A DNA stretch of 64,000 nt from Nitrospira sp. Lineage in GTDB: Bacteria; Nitrospirota; Nitrospiria; Nitrospirales; Nitrospiraceae. The notes beneath the pieces were generated by a model. That model was not told the DNA's origin and searched no databases. It saw only the letters and a list, made by a program, of their open reading frames with translations. Both the position numbers and the translations under genes were made by a program. The DNA is taken from positions 1 through 64,000 of the forward strand of contig VGXC01000003.1 of the NCBI GenBank assembly GCA_016873495.1, written 5' to 3'. Below are positions 17,373 to 26,982 of the stretch, piece by piece (the stretch's first letter is position 1; the number at the start of each line of letters is the position of its first letter).

Positions 17373-17960
17373 CTATTTCAAGTGGCTGCCGGCCCCCATG
17401 AAGAAGAGCATGGGGATCGAGAGCAGGAAGTTGACCCGCGAGGCGAGCAGCGCGGTGCGGCCCCAGGCGGCCATTTCCGGCGGAGCCGGCGTCCCGTCCT
17501 TGGCCGTCTTTTCCACCGCCGCGATGATCTTCTTCTGGTTGGGCCAGATGATCCCGTGGACGTTGCCCATCATGATGATGCCGAGCAGGCCCCCGATGCC
17601 CAACGCGATCGCGCCCGTGCCTCCCTTCGAGTATAGGTAGAAGTAAAGGATTAGCCCGGCCAACACCGTGACGGTGGCGCCGTGGCGGAACCAGGTCAAG
17701 GCGGCCGGCATGAGCTTGGGGATCACGATGTTCTTGGTGGGCCCGTCGAGGCTCTTCAGGAACGCCGCGTTGATCAGGTTGAAGAAATAGAGCAGTCCGA
17801 TCCAGGTGATGCCGGCCAGGAAATGCACCCAGCGCACCGCCAGCCCGAACCAATCTGTATCCGCCGCCGTGCCGGTCATCGCCGAGAAGGCGATCGCCAG
17901 CACCAAGGCCAATCCGAATCCGGCTCCCATGGTTTGGAAGGGATTTTCAAGAAACTTCAT
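17373..17960 (-). CDS. Urate-oxidase-N-terminal-like (PuuD-type) membrane protein
   Basis: A 195-residue integral membrane protein with about five transmembrane helices. It matches the N-terminal membrane domain family of PuuD: WVHFLAGITWIGLLYFFN, a helix with ALTWFRHGATVTVLAG, and the conserved NVHGIIWPNQKKII loop, which holds invariant His and Trp. The cytochrome c domain of full PuuD is absent. Conserved His residues may bind haem, but this is inference. A GAGGGGGTG ribosome site precedes the ATG. Confidence 0.8.
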   Translation of the reverse strand: MKFLENPFQTMGAGFGLALVLAIAFSAMTGTAADTDWFGLAVRWVHFLAGITWIGLLYFFNLINAAFLKSLDGPTKNIVIPKLMPAALTWFRHGATVTVLAGLILYFYLYSKGGTGAIALGIGGLLGIIMMGNVHGIIWPNQKKIIAAVEKTAKDGTPAPPEMAAWGRTALLASRVNFLLSIPMLFFMGAGSHLK

Positions 17961-18055
17961 TGCGCACCCCCTCAGGTTGATTGCCGACCCAGTCTCTACA
18001 GCAGCGCAGGGCGGAATGTCAAGGCGTCTCGCAGGAGACTACGTAGCACGGAAGG

Positions 18056-18997
18056 TCAGAGGACGAGGAGGCGCTCCACCGCGCCGCACAGCTCGATGAC
18101 GGCCTCGGCGGACCGGGCCAGCGCCGCCCGCTCATCCTGCGCTAGATCGTACTCGACGATCGCCTCCGCGCCGCCCCGTCCCAGCTTGACCGGCACGCCG
18201 ATCACCACATCGTTCAACCCGTACTCGCCTTCGCAGCGCACCGCGCAGGGCAAGATGCGCTTCTGGTCTTTCAGGATCGCCTCGACCATCTCCACCGACG
18301 CAGCCGACGGGGCATAGAACGCGCTGCCGGTTTTGAGCAGGTTGACGATCTCCGCGCCGCCGTCGCGCGTGCGTTTGATCATCGCCTCCAGCCGATCCTT
18401 GGGCAGCCATTCGCTCAGCGGGCGGCCCGCCACCGTGGTATAGCGCATGACCGGCACCATCGAGTCCCCATGTCCGCCCAGCACCGTGGCCTGTACGTCG
18501 TGGACGGACACGTTGAGTTCCGCCGCGATGAAGGACCGGAACCGCGCCGAATCCAGCACTCCCGCCATGCCCAGCACTCGCTGCTTGGGAAGCTTGCTGA
18601 CCCGCTGTGCCACATGGACCATGGCGTCGAGGGGATTGGTCACCATGATCAGGATCACCTCGGGGGACCGGCTCACCAGTTCGCGCACCACGGTCTGGAC
18701 GATCTTCGCGTTGGTGGCCAGCAGATCGTCCCGGCTCATGCCCGGCTTGCGCGGCACGCCGGAGGTGATCACCGCCACCGACGACCCCTCGGTCTCCGCA
18801 TAGCCGTTGCTTCCGACCACCTTCGCGTCGTAGCCGCAGACCGGCCCCGCCTGCGAGAGGTCCAGCGCTTTGCCTTGGGGCACTCCCTCGACGATATCAA
18901 CCAGAACCACGTCGTAGCAGTTTTTCTCGACCAGCCGCTGGGCCGTCGTGCCCCCGACGTTGCCCGCCCCCACCACCGTCACCTTGGGTCGCCCCAT
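18056..18997 (-). CDS. mdh: Malate dehydrogenase (LDH-like type)
   Basis: NAD-dependent malate/oxaloacetate interconversion in the TCA cycle (oxidative or reductive). The protein of 313 residues starts at 18997 after GAGAGGAG. It has the Rossmann loop GAGNVGGT at about 10-17, the substrate Arg segment [18 protein letters not shown], the NPLDAM motif, and catalytic His in [10 protein letters not shown]. The short loop with RKPGMSR identifies malate over lactate specificity. Longer in-frame N-termini are probably not translated. Confidence 0.93.
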   Translation of the reverse strand: MGRPKVTVVGAGNVGGTTAQRLVEKNCYDVVLVDIVEGVPQGKALDLSQAGPVCGYDAKVVGSNGYAETEGSSVAVITSGVPRKPGMSRDDLLATNAKIVQTVVRELVSRSPEVILIMVTNPLDAMVHVAQRVSKLPKQRVLGMAGVLDSARFRSFIAAELNVSVHDVQATVLGGHGDSMVPVMRYTTVAGRPLSEWLPKDRLEAMIKRTRDGGAEIVNLLKTGSAFYAPSAASVEMVEAILKDQKRILPCAVRCEGEYGLNDVVIGVPVKLGRGGAEAIVEYDLAQDERAALARSAEAVIELCGAVERLLVL

Positions 18998-19086
18998 GCT
19001 CCTCTCTCCTAAAGCTGAAGAATGAACGCCGACTGCCGAACGGAGGCACCGAGCCCGCTCATTCTGCATTCATCGTGTCGCGTTCA

Positions 19087-19494
19087 TCAATGATTTTCGT
19101 GTTCCGTCCAGCCCGCCACTTTGAAATTGATCGTGCAGACGAAATTCTCGCCGTCGTAAAAGTTCACCTTGATCTTCTTTTTCCCGTAGGTCTTGGCCAG
19201 AAACTCCTCCGGCTGGTCGATCAATTCCCGATACTGGCCCGCCCCATACTGCCCCAGTTCGTGGAACGTCACGATCATGCCCTCTTTCACTTCCTGCAGA
19301 ATCTTCGCCCAGCAGCGAGGATAGACCTCCCAGAACTTGGCGTCGATCTCTTCTTTGGTCGGCTCGCTGCGATCCTCACCCGGCGTCACCGGCTTGGCGA
19401 ACTTGGCCAGCCGTCGCACATAGGGGTACTGGTGGCCGGTGAAAAGCTTGTAGAGCCAGGGCGGCACCGTACGTTGAACAGGTTGCGGGTTCAT
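19087..19494 (-). CDS. Conserved-looking hypothetical protein
   Basis: A 135-residue soluble protein without signal peptide or Cys-rich motif except single Cys residues (PRCWAKI and FVCTINF). It has an N-terminal basic segment (VPPWLYKLFTGHQYPYVRRLAKF) and a C-terminal beta-rich half. No known domain was recognised. It lies between mdh and the VWA protein on the same strand, with repeat-rich spacers on both sides, so operon membership is unclear. Confidence 0.6.
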   Translation of the reverse strand: MNPQPVQRTVPPWLYKLFTGHQYPYVRRLAKFAKPVTPGEDRSEPTKEEIDAKFWEVYPRCWAKILQEVKEGMIVTFHELGQYGAGQYRELIDQPEEFLAKTYGKKKIKVNFYDGENFVCTINFKVAGWTEHENH

Positions 19495-19504
19495 GCTTCC
19501 CTAA

Positions 19505-19597
19505 ATTTTCAATGTTCAATGCTTAATGTATGAGGAGCCATGAATCGCCCCAGCGCCATTCTGTCATTCACCATTGAGCATTGACAATTGACCATTC
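19505..19597. repeat. AT-rich intergenic repeat of the CAATG/ATTGAGC type
   Basis: A spacer in which TTCAATGTTCAATGCTTAATG (left) and ATTGAGCATTGACAATT (19573-19589) form an imperfect inverted repeat. The latter 17-mer recurs exactly at 34768-34784. It is far less GC-rich than its surroundings and non-coding. Confidence 0.55.
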
Positions 19598-19610
19598 GCG
19601 CGCAGCGCGC

Positions 19611-22600
19611 TCACGCCGTCAGCCGGCGGTACGTGCGCGGCAACTGCTCCGGCAGGGCCCCCGCATGGTCCATGATCAAATACCGGACCTCGCCGTACAT
19701 CCGCTTGAGATACTCGTCGGCCCCGCGATCCACGGTGATGCAGAAGGGGTCGAGGCCCTTCATACGCGCCTCGCGCAAAGCCGCTTTCGTGTCCTCCAAG
19801 GAGTACTCGTCCGTGTAGCCCTCGTCAAGGGGCTTGCCGTCGCTCAGCAGCACCAGCAGCCGGACTTTCGCCGGCTGGGCCAACAGTTTGTGGGTCGCAT
19901 GCCGGATGGCCGCCCCATCCCGGTTCTGCTGCAACGGCGCGACCGAGCCGATCCGGGACGCCGTGCGCATGCCGGCCGGTTCATCGAACTCCTTGAGAAC
20001 GACGAAGTCCACCTGACGCCGCCCCTGGCCTGAGTAGCCGTACACGGCGTACCGGTCGCCGATCGCCTCAAGGGCTTCGCTCAGCAGCACCAGCCCCTCC
20101 TTCTCGATGTCGATGACGCGGCGAGTCTGCCCGCCGGAAGACTCGATCTGCCTGCTGGTGGACCCGCTCAGGTCCACCAGAAAGGCGGCGGCCACATCCC
20201 GCTCGCATTTCTCGCGACGGACAAACATCCGCTCGGAGGGGTCGGCGCCGGCGGCCAGATCGGCCTTGCGGCGGACGACCGCGTCCAGGTCCAATTCCTC
20301 TCCGTCCGTCTGCCCGGACACCCGTCGCAGACCGGGGGGACGGAGCGCTTCAAAATACCGGCGGAGGAGCCGGACCGACGCCCCATGGGCCGTCAGCGTG
20401 GCCTCGGCAAAATCCGAGGTTCCTTCCGGCCCCACCCGCTCGCTCACCCGACACCAACCCTGGCGGTAATCCTGGATAAGCCCGTCCCACTCGTCGTACA
20501 GAAACGCCTGGTGCCTGGCCGCCTCGGCCGGCTCAGCGCCGGTGCGGCCTTCGTCCACCGCCAACAACTCCTCCATCACCGAACCAGGGTCGCGTCCCCG
20601 GCCCATCCCATCGGATGTCAGCTCGCGTTGCTGCGCCTCCTGCGACTGTCCGTCCGCCTTGCCCGTTGCACCGCTGCGCGTCTGCGCCTCGGCTGAGGCA
20701 AAGGTCAGACCCTGCGGATGTTCTTTCTGTCGGTCCCCTCCTGTGTCCCGGTTCGTGACCCACTCGGGGTTCATCTCGCCCCGATAGGTCCAATTCGTCA
20801 CCGGCCGGTAGTCCCCGGCCGTCTCTTCGGAGGCCGTCGGACCAGGCCCAAGATCCGCCGACGAGTCGGAAGCACCGCCGTCCCCTGTCGGCCGATGCCT
20901 GGCTGCCAGTTCCTCCTCCAACAGGACATAGACCCGGTCCGCAAGCCGCACCGCCTCTTCGGCCGTGGCGCAGGGATCGAGGATGGATTGGCACTGAGCC
21001 CAGGCCCGCGCCACCACGTCGGCAATCGCGTCCGGAATCCGAAAGGAGTCCCGCTCCTGGGTGGAGAGGAGCAACAAGGCGTCCACGACCATCTCCCGCA
21101 CCGTCATCCCGTGCACCAGCGACCGGGTCGTGGCCGCGTCCCGCGCCAGCGCCGCCAGATCCAGCTTGAGCCCCGGATACTCGAGCTGGAGCAGATACTC
21201 GACCCGCGCATCTTCCAGCAAGGTCCACAAGTCGCGGATCAACCCCGGCTGGGGATAGAGGGCAAAGACCTCGGCGAGGCTGGCCGGAACGCCGGTTCGC
21301 CCATAGCGCAGGCGCAGGGCCTCGATCGAGTCGGCCAGCCACTCCAGCGAGAGCGCATAGGTGCCGAACTCCAGATGCCCCGCCTCGTGCGCCGTCATTA
21401 CCGTGTAGAGCCGGACATTGTCCTCACGCTTGTCGTACCGGCGCAGGATCGCCGGCAGGGCAATTGTCCGCCCATCGGCGCTGACCTGCGCCCTGCCCTG
21501 CCCCTTGGCCAGCTCCTCGGCCGTTTCGGGGAGCGAGCGGATCGTGACATCCGTCCCGCAAAGCCCCTGGGCGAACAACTTCAACGACCGGGCAACCTGC
21601 CGCAACGGCACGCCGCTCATCGCCTGCGTCACCGATGCAAGCGCCTTCTTCGTTTCCAGCGCAAAGTAGGCCCGCGCACCTTCGACGCTGTAGCCCAGCA
21701 CCTCCATCCCGCCCCGATACCATTGCTCGAACTTATCACGCGCGTCTTCCGTCTCGCCGATCAGGGCCAGGAGGTCCGGACAGCGCCGCCAGTAGGCCAG
21801 AGCTGCTTCCGCGTCGCGCTCCCCGACGAGCAGCCCGTACCGGAGGCATCGGAGCCGCCGGGCCTCATCGGGCATCCGCCGCAAGAGCGCCGGGGATTCG
21901 GCCAGAAAGGCAATCGCCGCCTCCGGAGCGCGATCGGCCAGGACCGATCCCAGCTGGACGACCAACCCCCGCACGGCAACCTCCGGCACGTCGCCCAGGA
22001 TCATCGGGCTGGTGCGGAAAAACTCCAACGTGCCTACATAGTCGGTCTTGCCCAGGCTGTTCTGCGCGATCAGCTTCATCCCGAACCCCACCCAGGGGCG
22101 CACTTGATCCAGCGGGAGCACCGCCGCGAGCGCCGGGCTCTGGCGGAGATATTCGATGCCCAGGACGAAGTCCACGCGGGCCAGCTCCACGCCGACCTCG
22201 GCCCAGGCGGACAGTCGCTCGGACGGAAGCACCGTCAGCAGCTCCGGCGCCTTGCGGAGGAACTCCAGCGCAACGTTGACGTCGCTGTCCGCCAGATCCA
22301 AGGCCAGGTCGAGCGCTTGCCGTCGGGCCGGCTCCGTCTCGATCAGACCGAGCAGCAGGGGACTCTCCTTGAAATATTTCATAGCCACGGCGCCGGACGA
22401 TCCGGCCAGAGCCACGCCCAGGTCCAGCCAGGGGACCGCCTGGTTCAGCGCACCCCGCCGGTCCAATTCGGGCAGGGCCTCGATCGCTCCTTGCGTCACC
22501 TTCTCGGAGGTGTCGGCCAACTCGTCGACGAGGCTCAGGACGGCCGGCACGGCACCGGCCAAGGCCAGTTTGGCGGCCAGCCCCGTGGCGGCAGACCGGT

Positions 22601-22667
22601 CCAGGACCCAGGCAAGGCGCGCCAGCAGCCGTTCGGTCATTTCATTTGGGAACGAAGCTTCCGTCAT
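19611..22667 (-). CDS. VWA-domain protein of the CbbO/NorD family
   Basis: Large 1018-residue cytoplasmic protein. The first ~300 residues are an Ala/Leu-rich helical repeat region with recurring FL-x-xSPxLL units. A middle part contains the AHEAGHLEFGTYALS segment, and the C-terminal ~230 residues form a von Willebrand A domain with MIDAS DLSGSTSRQ at about 829. CbbO and NorD proteins work with CbbQ/NorQ AAA+ ATPases as activators (of Rubisco or NO reductase). The matching ATPase is at 26038-26901. The target enzyme is not in the window. It is longer than typical NorD because of the N-terminal repeats. Confidence 0.85.
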   Translation of the reverse strand: MTEASFPNEMTERLLARLAWVLDRSAATGLAAKLALAGAVPAVLSLVDELADTSEKVTQGAIEALPELDRRGALNQAVPWLDLGVALAGSSGAVAMKYFKESPLLLGLIETEPARRQALDLALDLADSDVNVALEFLRKAPELLTVLPSERLSAWAEVGVELARVDFVLGIEYLRQSPALAAVLPLDQVRPWVGFGMKLIAQNSLGKTDYVGTLEFFRTSPMILGDVPEVAVRGLVVQLGSVLADRAPEAAIAFLAESPALLRRMPDEARRLRCLRYGLLVGERDAEAALAYWRRCPDLLALIGETEDARDKFEQWYRGGMEVLGYSVEGARAYFALETKKALASVTQAMSGVPLRQVARSLKLFAQGLCGTDVTIRSLPETAEELAKGQGRAQVSADGRTIALPAILRRYDKREDNVRLYTVMTAHEAGHLEFGTYALSLEWLADSIEALRLRYGRTGVPASLAEVFALYPQPGLIRDLWTLLEDARVEYLLQLEYPGLKLDLAALARDAATTRSLVHGMTVREMVVDALLLLSTQERDSFRIPDAIADVVARAWAQCQSILDPCATAEEAVRLADRVYVLLEEELAARHRPTGDGGASDSSADLGPGPTASEETAGDYRPVTNWTYRGEMNPEWVTNRDTGGDRQKEHPQGLTFASAEAQTRSGATGKADGQSQEAQQRELTSDGMGRGRDPGSVMEELLAVDEGRTGAEPAEAARHQAFLYDEWDGLIQDYRQGWCRVSERVGPEGTSDFAEATLTAHGASVRLLRRYFEALRPPGLRRVSGQTDGEELDLDAVVRRKADLAAGADPSERMFVRREKCERDVAAAFLVDLSGSTSRQIESSGGQTRRVIDIEKEGLVLLSEALEAIGDRYAVYGYSGQGRRQVDFVVLKEFDEPAGMRTASRIGSVAPLQQNRDGAAIRHATHKLLAQPAKVRLLVLLSDGKPLDEGYTDEYSLEDTKAALREARMKGLDPFCITVDRGADEYLKRMYGEVRYLIMDHAGALPEQLPRTYRRLTA

Positions 22668-22777
22668 CCGTCTACATCCGTGAATCAGCGGATTGTAAAG
22701 GAGGCGGGAATGCTTGTAAACTGCTCAGCGCCGGTGCCGCGCATCAGTCCTCGCCCCGGCGCTGAAAGGAACAAACG

Positions 22778-23211
<434 letters not shown>

Positions 23212-23215
<4 letters not shown>

Positions 23216-24495
23216 CCCCTCGCGCGACGCTTCTCCGAGGAGCCGCAGGCCTGTGCATCGGCTTCCTCTTGCTCACAACCCTCGGGGCCATGCCAGCCGT
23301 CGAGCCTTCCAGCCTGCCGATCACCAGCGACCAAGCCAAAGCCTTACAGACATACGTCCGGTATCTGGCCGGCCCCTCACTCCGGGGGCGCAAACCGGGC
23401 TCGCAGGGCAACCGGGCCGCGGCAGACTACATCAAGGCCCGCTTTCAGGAAACAGGGTTGAGCCCCTTGTCGTCGCTGGGCGGCTATGGACAGGGCTTGC
23501 CCGCCCAGTTGGGCGACAACCTGCTCGGCCTCAAGCCGGCGGCCGAGACCACAGCCCAGGCCCCATACATCATCGTGGGCGCCCACTATGATCATTTGGG
23601 CGGGGCCTATCTCGGCGCGGATGACAATGCCTCGGGCGTGGCGATCCTGATCGAGCTGGCCCGATCCCTGCCGGCGCTCCGGCACCACCATGTCCTATTC
23701 GCCGCCTTCAATGCCGAGGAACCGCCCTATATCCGCACCCCCCAGATGGGCTCTCAGTATTTTGCCGATCACCTGCCGCAAGAGATCGGCTCCCTCGACG
23801 CGATCCAGGCCGTCGTCATCATGGACATCATGGGCGGCGTCCATTGGGACCCCATGCGCGAGCTGGTCTTTGCGGCGGGCGTGGAGAAGAGTCCTGGGCT
23901 GTATGCTCGCCTGAAGCAGGCGAGCAGGCTAGAGGCAAGTGGCAAGGGGATAGAAACGGCTCCATCTGCGCTCATTGCCTCTCGCCCCTCGCCCCTCGCC
24001 GTTCTTCCTTTGGGCCTGCATCTGATCGAAGAACTCCCCCTGGTCGGCCACGTGCCGGTCAGCGACTACGATGCGTTCCGCAACGCCTCGGTGCCGTTCC
24101 TGTTCCTATCCAGCGGGCGGACCCCGCGCTACCACCAGCCCACCGACTTGCCCGAGACTTTGCACTACGAACGGATGGCGGCCACGGTCCGCTGGCTCGA
24201 GCGGCTGCTCTCCGCCATCGATCAGGATCGGGACCGCTACCGGTTCGACGCAAACCGGCTGGAGCTGGCCGACGAAGTGGCGACCTTGCAGCCCCTCGTC
24301 GCCCAGGCAGCCGAGCGGGGCCGCGACATTCCCGGCACGTCCTGGCTCTCGCGCCGGGCCATGCAACGGGACGCCGACTGGCTGAAGACCTTCGATTCCC
24401 GCTCGCCCCAGCCGGAGGACATCGCCAGACTGGAACGACTCTCGATCCGTATACAGTGTCTACTGGCCGACCTGCCTATTTGCTTCTTGCTCTAA
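23212..24495 (+). CDS. Exported M28-family metallopeptidase
   Basis: Zinc aminopeptidase-like protein of 427 residues with a TTG start overlapping the FTR stop. A signal peptide covers about 1-27. Zinc ligands are His125 (GAHYDHLGG), Asp138 (LGADDNASG) and Glu in FNAEEPPY, followed by a C-terminal YHQPTD His. Between about residues 236 and 266 an insert is encoded by repeat-like DNA (CTCGCCCCTCGCC type, near 23975-24000) that resembles intergenic repeats. This suggests an in-frame insertion between domains. The substrate is unknown. Confidence 0.8.
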
Positions 24496-24550
24496 TAAAA
24501 GAAGCGGGGCGGGCGTCTTTTTAATATGGCAGCCCGCTCAAAGCGGGCTG

Positions 24551-24964
24551 CTAGTTCCAGCCCATCGGTTCATAGCCCCGTTCAGCCAAACACCGGTTGA
24601 CGAAATGTTTGTAGGCCTCGCCCGGATCCGGGGCCCTGAACAAGGAGCCAAGCAGCCCCCAGACCACGCCGCTGGCCGCCCCGACGGCGGACCCGCTTCC
24701 GGCCGCTCCGACGATCGCGCCGCCCACCGCGCCGGCGGCGGCGCCGATGCCGCCGCTGATCGCCGTGTTCTTGGCGACATCGGCAGCCCGCCCTTCGCCC
24801 AGCTCCGCGCCGGCTTTCTCCGCCATCTCCCGGCATGCGGCGACATCCTGCTCTGCCGATTCTGCCCCGACCTGTTTATAGTGCGCATTGGGATAAAGGA
24901 CCGGCTTCGGCCCGGCGCAGCCGGCGAGGCTCATGACGAGCATCAGCAGGAAGGCCTTACGCAT
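24551..24964 (-). CDS. Glycine-zipper lipoprotein
   Basis: A 137-residue lipoprotein. The signal peptide ends in a lipobox (MSLAGCAG), so Cys is probably acylated. A glycine-zipper segment (ISGGIGAAAGAVGGAIVGAA, about 72-92) would insert in or span a membrane. The C-terminus RCLAERGYEPMGW is typical of outer-membrane glycine-zipper proteins, where Cys can pair with an earlier Cys. The gene overlaps the 3' end of the DUF167 gene upstream, so they are translationally linked. Confidence 0.8.
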   Translation of the reverse strand: MRKAFLLMLVMSLAGCAGPKPVLYPNAHYKQVGAESAEQDVAACREMAEKAGAELGEGRAADVAKNTAISGGIGAAAGAVGGAIVGAAGSGSAVGAASGVVWGLLGSLFRAPDPGEAYKHFVNRCLAERGYEPMGWN

Positions 24965-25259
24965 CGTCACCCCGCTCGAACGTGTTGCGGATCAGGCCGA
25001 GCGCGACGCCCTTCAACAGCACCAGCTTGCGCCGGCCGGTCTGCCCGGCCTGGATCGTGATCGCCTTTTGGGGAACATTGCATAAGGAAGCGAGCCAGGC
25101 ACAGAGGGCCTCGTTTGCGGCTCCCTCCACCGGCGGCGCGGCCACACGCACCTTCAGCGCATCCCCATGGAGCCCCATAAATTCCGTCTTCTTCGCGCCC
25201 GGTTGGATGTGCAGGGTGAGCAGGGTCCCTTCGCGAGTCTGGCGGTAGGGAGGGGTCAT
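24957..25259 (-). CDS. DUF167 (YggU) family protein
   Basis: A 100-residue protein with the DUF167 fold signature: LTLHIQPGAKKTEFMGLHGDALKVRVAAPPVEG split over the N-terminal half, then GAANEALCAWLA and a C-terminal QTGRRKLVLLKG. Family members are small soluble proteins of uncertain function. It overlaps both neighbours by a few bases (stop of 25256-25525 upstream and start of the lipoprotein downstream), so all three share a transcript. Confidence 0.88.
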   Translation of the reverse strand: MTPPYRQTREGTLLTLHIQPGAKKTEFMGLHGDALKVRVAAPPVEGAANEALCAWLASLCNVPQKAITIQAGQTGRRKLVLLKGVALGLIRNTFERGDDA

Positions 25260-25525
25260 GGGCGAGGGGGGTCCGGCGGGACCGGCTCACCGGACGACCG
25301 CCTGAACCAGGTGCGGGGGTTGAGCTGCTTCCGGTAGCGGACCATCAGCTCCCGGCCGGCCAGCAGACAGCCGACCCAGAAGGCCGCTTCCCCCACGAGG
25401 ACTAAACCGGCCGAGACCAGGGCTTGCCCTCCGAATCCGAACGGCAGGAAGGGCACCAGGAGCAACCCGGCATACAACAGGCACGAGACGACGAGACAGG
25501 CAACCCCGGCAACGGTGTTCGTCAT
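25256..25525 (-). CDS. Small two-TM protein (transporter-suffix-like)
   Basis: An 89-residue membrane protein starting at the ATG at 25525; the longer frame upstream is out of register with the neighbouring gene and not coding. Two hydrophobic helices (about 5-28 and 35-58) are followed by a basic tail RYRKQLNPRTWFRR and Pro-rich end. This pattern matches the short 'transporter suffix domain' proteins. It overlaps the DUF167 start by four bases. Function unknown. Confidence 0.65.
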   Translation of the reverse strand: MTNTVAGVACLVVSCLLYAGLLLVPFLPFGFGGQALVSAGLVLVGEAAFWVGCLLAGRELMVRYRKQLNPRTWFRRSSGEPVPPDPPRP

Positions 25526-25548
25526 GTCCCTCGGCGCCGGAGCAGCGG

Positions 25549-25971
25549 TCAGCCCTTGACGGCCAGCAGCGTCTCGCGCAGTTCGCCCACCCGCTTGGCC
25601 AGCAGTTCCAGGTGCATGTCGCGCAAGGCCTGGTCGTCGCGCTTCTTCCAGAGGCGGTGGAAGATCGTCCCGATTTCCCGCCGCAGCGTGTACGCCTTGG
25701 CATAGGCGACGGTCTTGCCTTGCTCGTCCGTGACCTGACAGGACGATTTCTTCAAGGCATAGAGCTGGTTGTGCAGCGTATCCAGCCCCTTCTCGTAGTC
25801 CGCTTGGCCCTGGAGCGCCTTGGCACCGGCCTCGACCATGTTGGTCAGGTTGATCTCCGTTTCGATCCCGCTGGCCCCCTTCGCCTGGTCCAGAAACTCC
25901 CCGGCGCGCGGATGCATGAGGCTGCCGCAGCCTGCGCTCGTTACGAGCGCAATGAAAAATGCAACGTGCAC
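25549..25971 (-). CDS. Putative lipoprotein, hypothetical
   Basis: A 140-residue protein whose N-terminus (VAFFIALVTSAGCGS) looks like a short lipoprotein signal with the acylated Cys at about 15. The rest is helical and charged, with one more Cys at KKSSCQV. No family recognised. It is the first gene of a tight minus-strand set with 25256, 24957 and 24551, which together read as small envelope proteins. AT-rich repeat-like spacer (25960-26037) separates it from the CbbQ-type gene. Confidence 0.6.
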   Translation of the reverse strand: MHVAFFIALVTSAGCGSLMHPRAGEFLDQAKGASGIETEINLTNMVEAGAKALQGQADYEKGLDTLHNQLYALKKSSCQVTDEQGKTVAYAKAYTLRREIGTIFHRLWKKRDDQALRDMHLELLAKRVGELRETLLAVKG

Positions 25972-26037
25972 AATGCAAAATTTCCTCGTCGAAGCCTCCC
26001 CAAAATCTTCATTTTGCCTTTTTAATTTTGCATTCCG

Positions 26038-26901
26038 TTAGAAAATTGCTTTCACCAGTTCGGCGATGCTCCGCTGCATGTCCGGATCGTCGGTGATCGG
26101 CTTGGTCACGGCCGCCTCGCAGGCGCGGGCCGGCGCCACGCCTTGCCGGATCAGTTGGCCCGCGTAAATCAGCAGCCTGGTGCTGACCCCCTCCTCCAGG
26201 CCGTGGGTGCGCAGATTGCGCACTTTTTCGCCCAGCGTGACCAGCCGCTGGGCCTGCTCCGCCGTCACGACCGCTTCCTTTTCGATCACCCGCGCCTCGA
26301 TCTCGCGCGGCGGGTAACCGAATTCGATCGCCATGAACCGCTGCTTGGTGCTTTGCTTCAAATCCTTGAGCACGCTCTGATAGCCGGGATTGTAGGAGAT
26401 CACCAGCAGGAAGTCGTCCACGGCCTGGACCATCTGCCCCTTCTTTTCGAGCGGGAGGATGCGGCGATCGTCGCTCAGCGGGTGAATGATGACGGTGGTG
26501 TCCTTGCGGGCCTCCACGATCTCGTCCAGATAGACGATGGCCCCGTGCTTCACGCCCAGCGTGAGCGGCCCGTCCACCCAGACGGTCTCGTCGCCTTTCA
26601 GCAGGTATCGCCCGACCAAGTCGGACGCGGTCAGGTCTTCATGGCAGGCCACCGTGATCAGCGGCCGCTTCAACCGATAGGCCATATGCTGAACGAAGCG
26701 CGTCTTGCCGCAACCGGTGGGCCCCTTGAGCATCACCGGCATGCGGGTCTGAGCGGCGATCGTGAAGAGGCCGACCTCGCCCCCGACTTCCGCGTAGAAC
26801 GGCTCCTGCTCGACCCGATAGCGGTCGATCTCCAGCTCCTGACCCTTCACCTGGGGCTCCTGTCGGCTCACGAATTCCTCATGCCCTCTGCCGTTCACCA
26901 A
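26038..26901 (-). CDS. CbbQ/NirQ/NorQ-family AAA+ ATPase
   Basis: A MoxR-related ATPase of 287 residues. It has Walker A GPTGCGKT at about 60-67, the family segment [17 protein letters not shown], Walker [12 protein letters not shown] and sensor SYNPGYQS. CbbQ and NorQ form hexamers that remodel Rubisco or NO reductase together with the VWA protein CbbO/NorD, here at 19611-22667. The listed TTG start is uncertain: a GTG at 26850 with AGGAG upstream is an alternative and would trim the unmatched N-terminus. The pair is separated by about 3.4 kb of unrelated genes. Confidence 0.88.
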   Translation of the reverse strand: MVNGRGHEEFVSRQEPQVKGQELEIDRYRVEQEPFYAEVGGEVGLFTIAAQTRMPVMLKGPTGCGKTRFVQHMAYRLKRPLITVACHEDLTASDLVGRYLLKGDETVWVDGPLTLGVKHGAIVYLDEIVEARKDTTVIIHPLSDDRRILPLEKKGQMVQAVDDFLLVISYNPGYQSVLKDLKQSTKQRFMAIEFGYPPREIEARVIEKEAVVTAEQAQRLVTLGEKVRNLRTHGLEEGVSTRLLIYAGQLIRQGVAPARACEAAVTKPITDDPDMQRSIAELVKAIF

Positions 26902-26982
26902 TAACCGAAAACCGGCCCAAGATCAAGTCGCGCGCAGCCATCCAAAGCCGATCGCAACCGGCGGGACGCATCCCGCAGCACG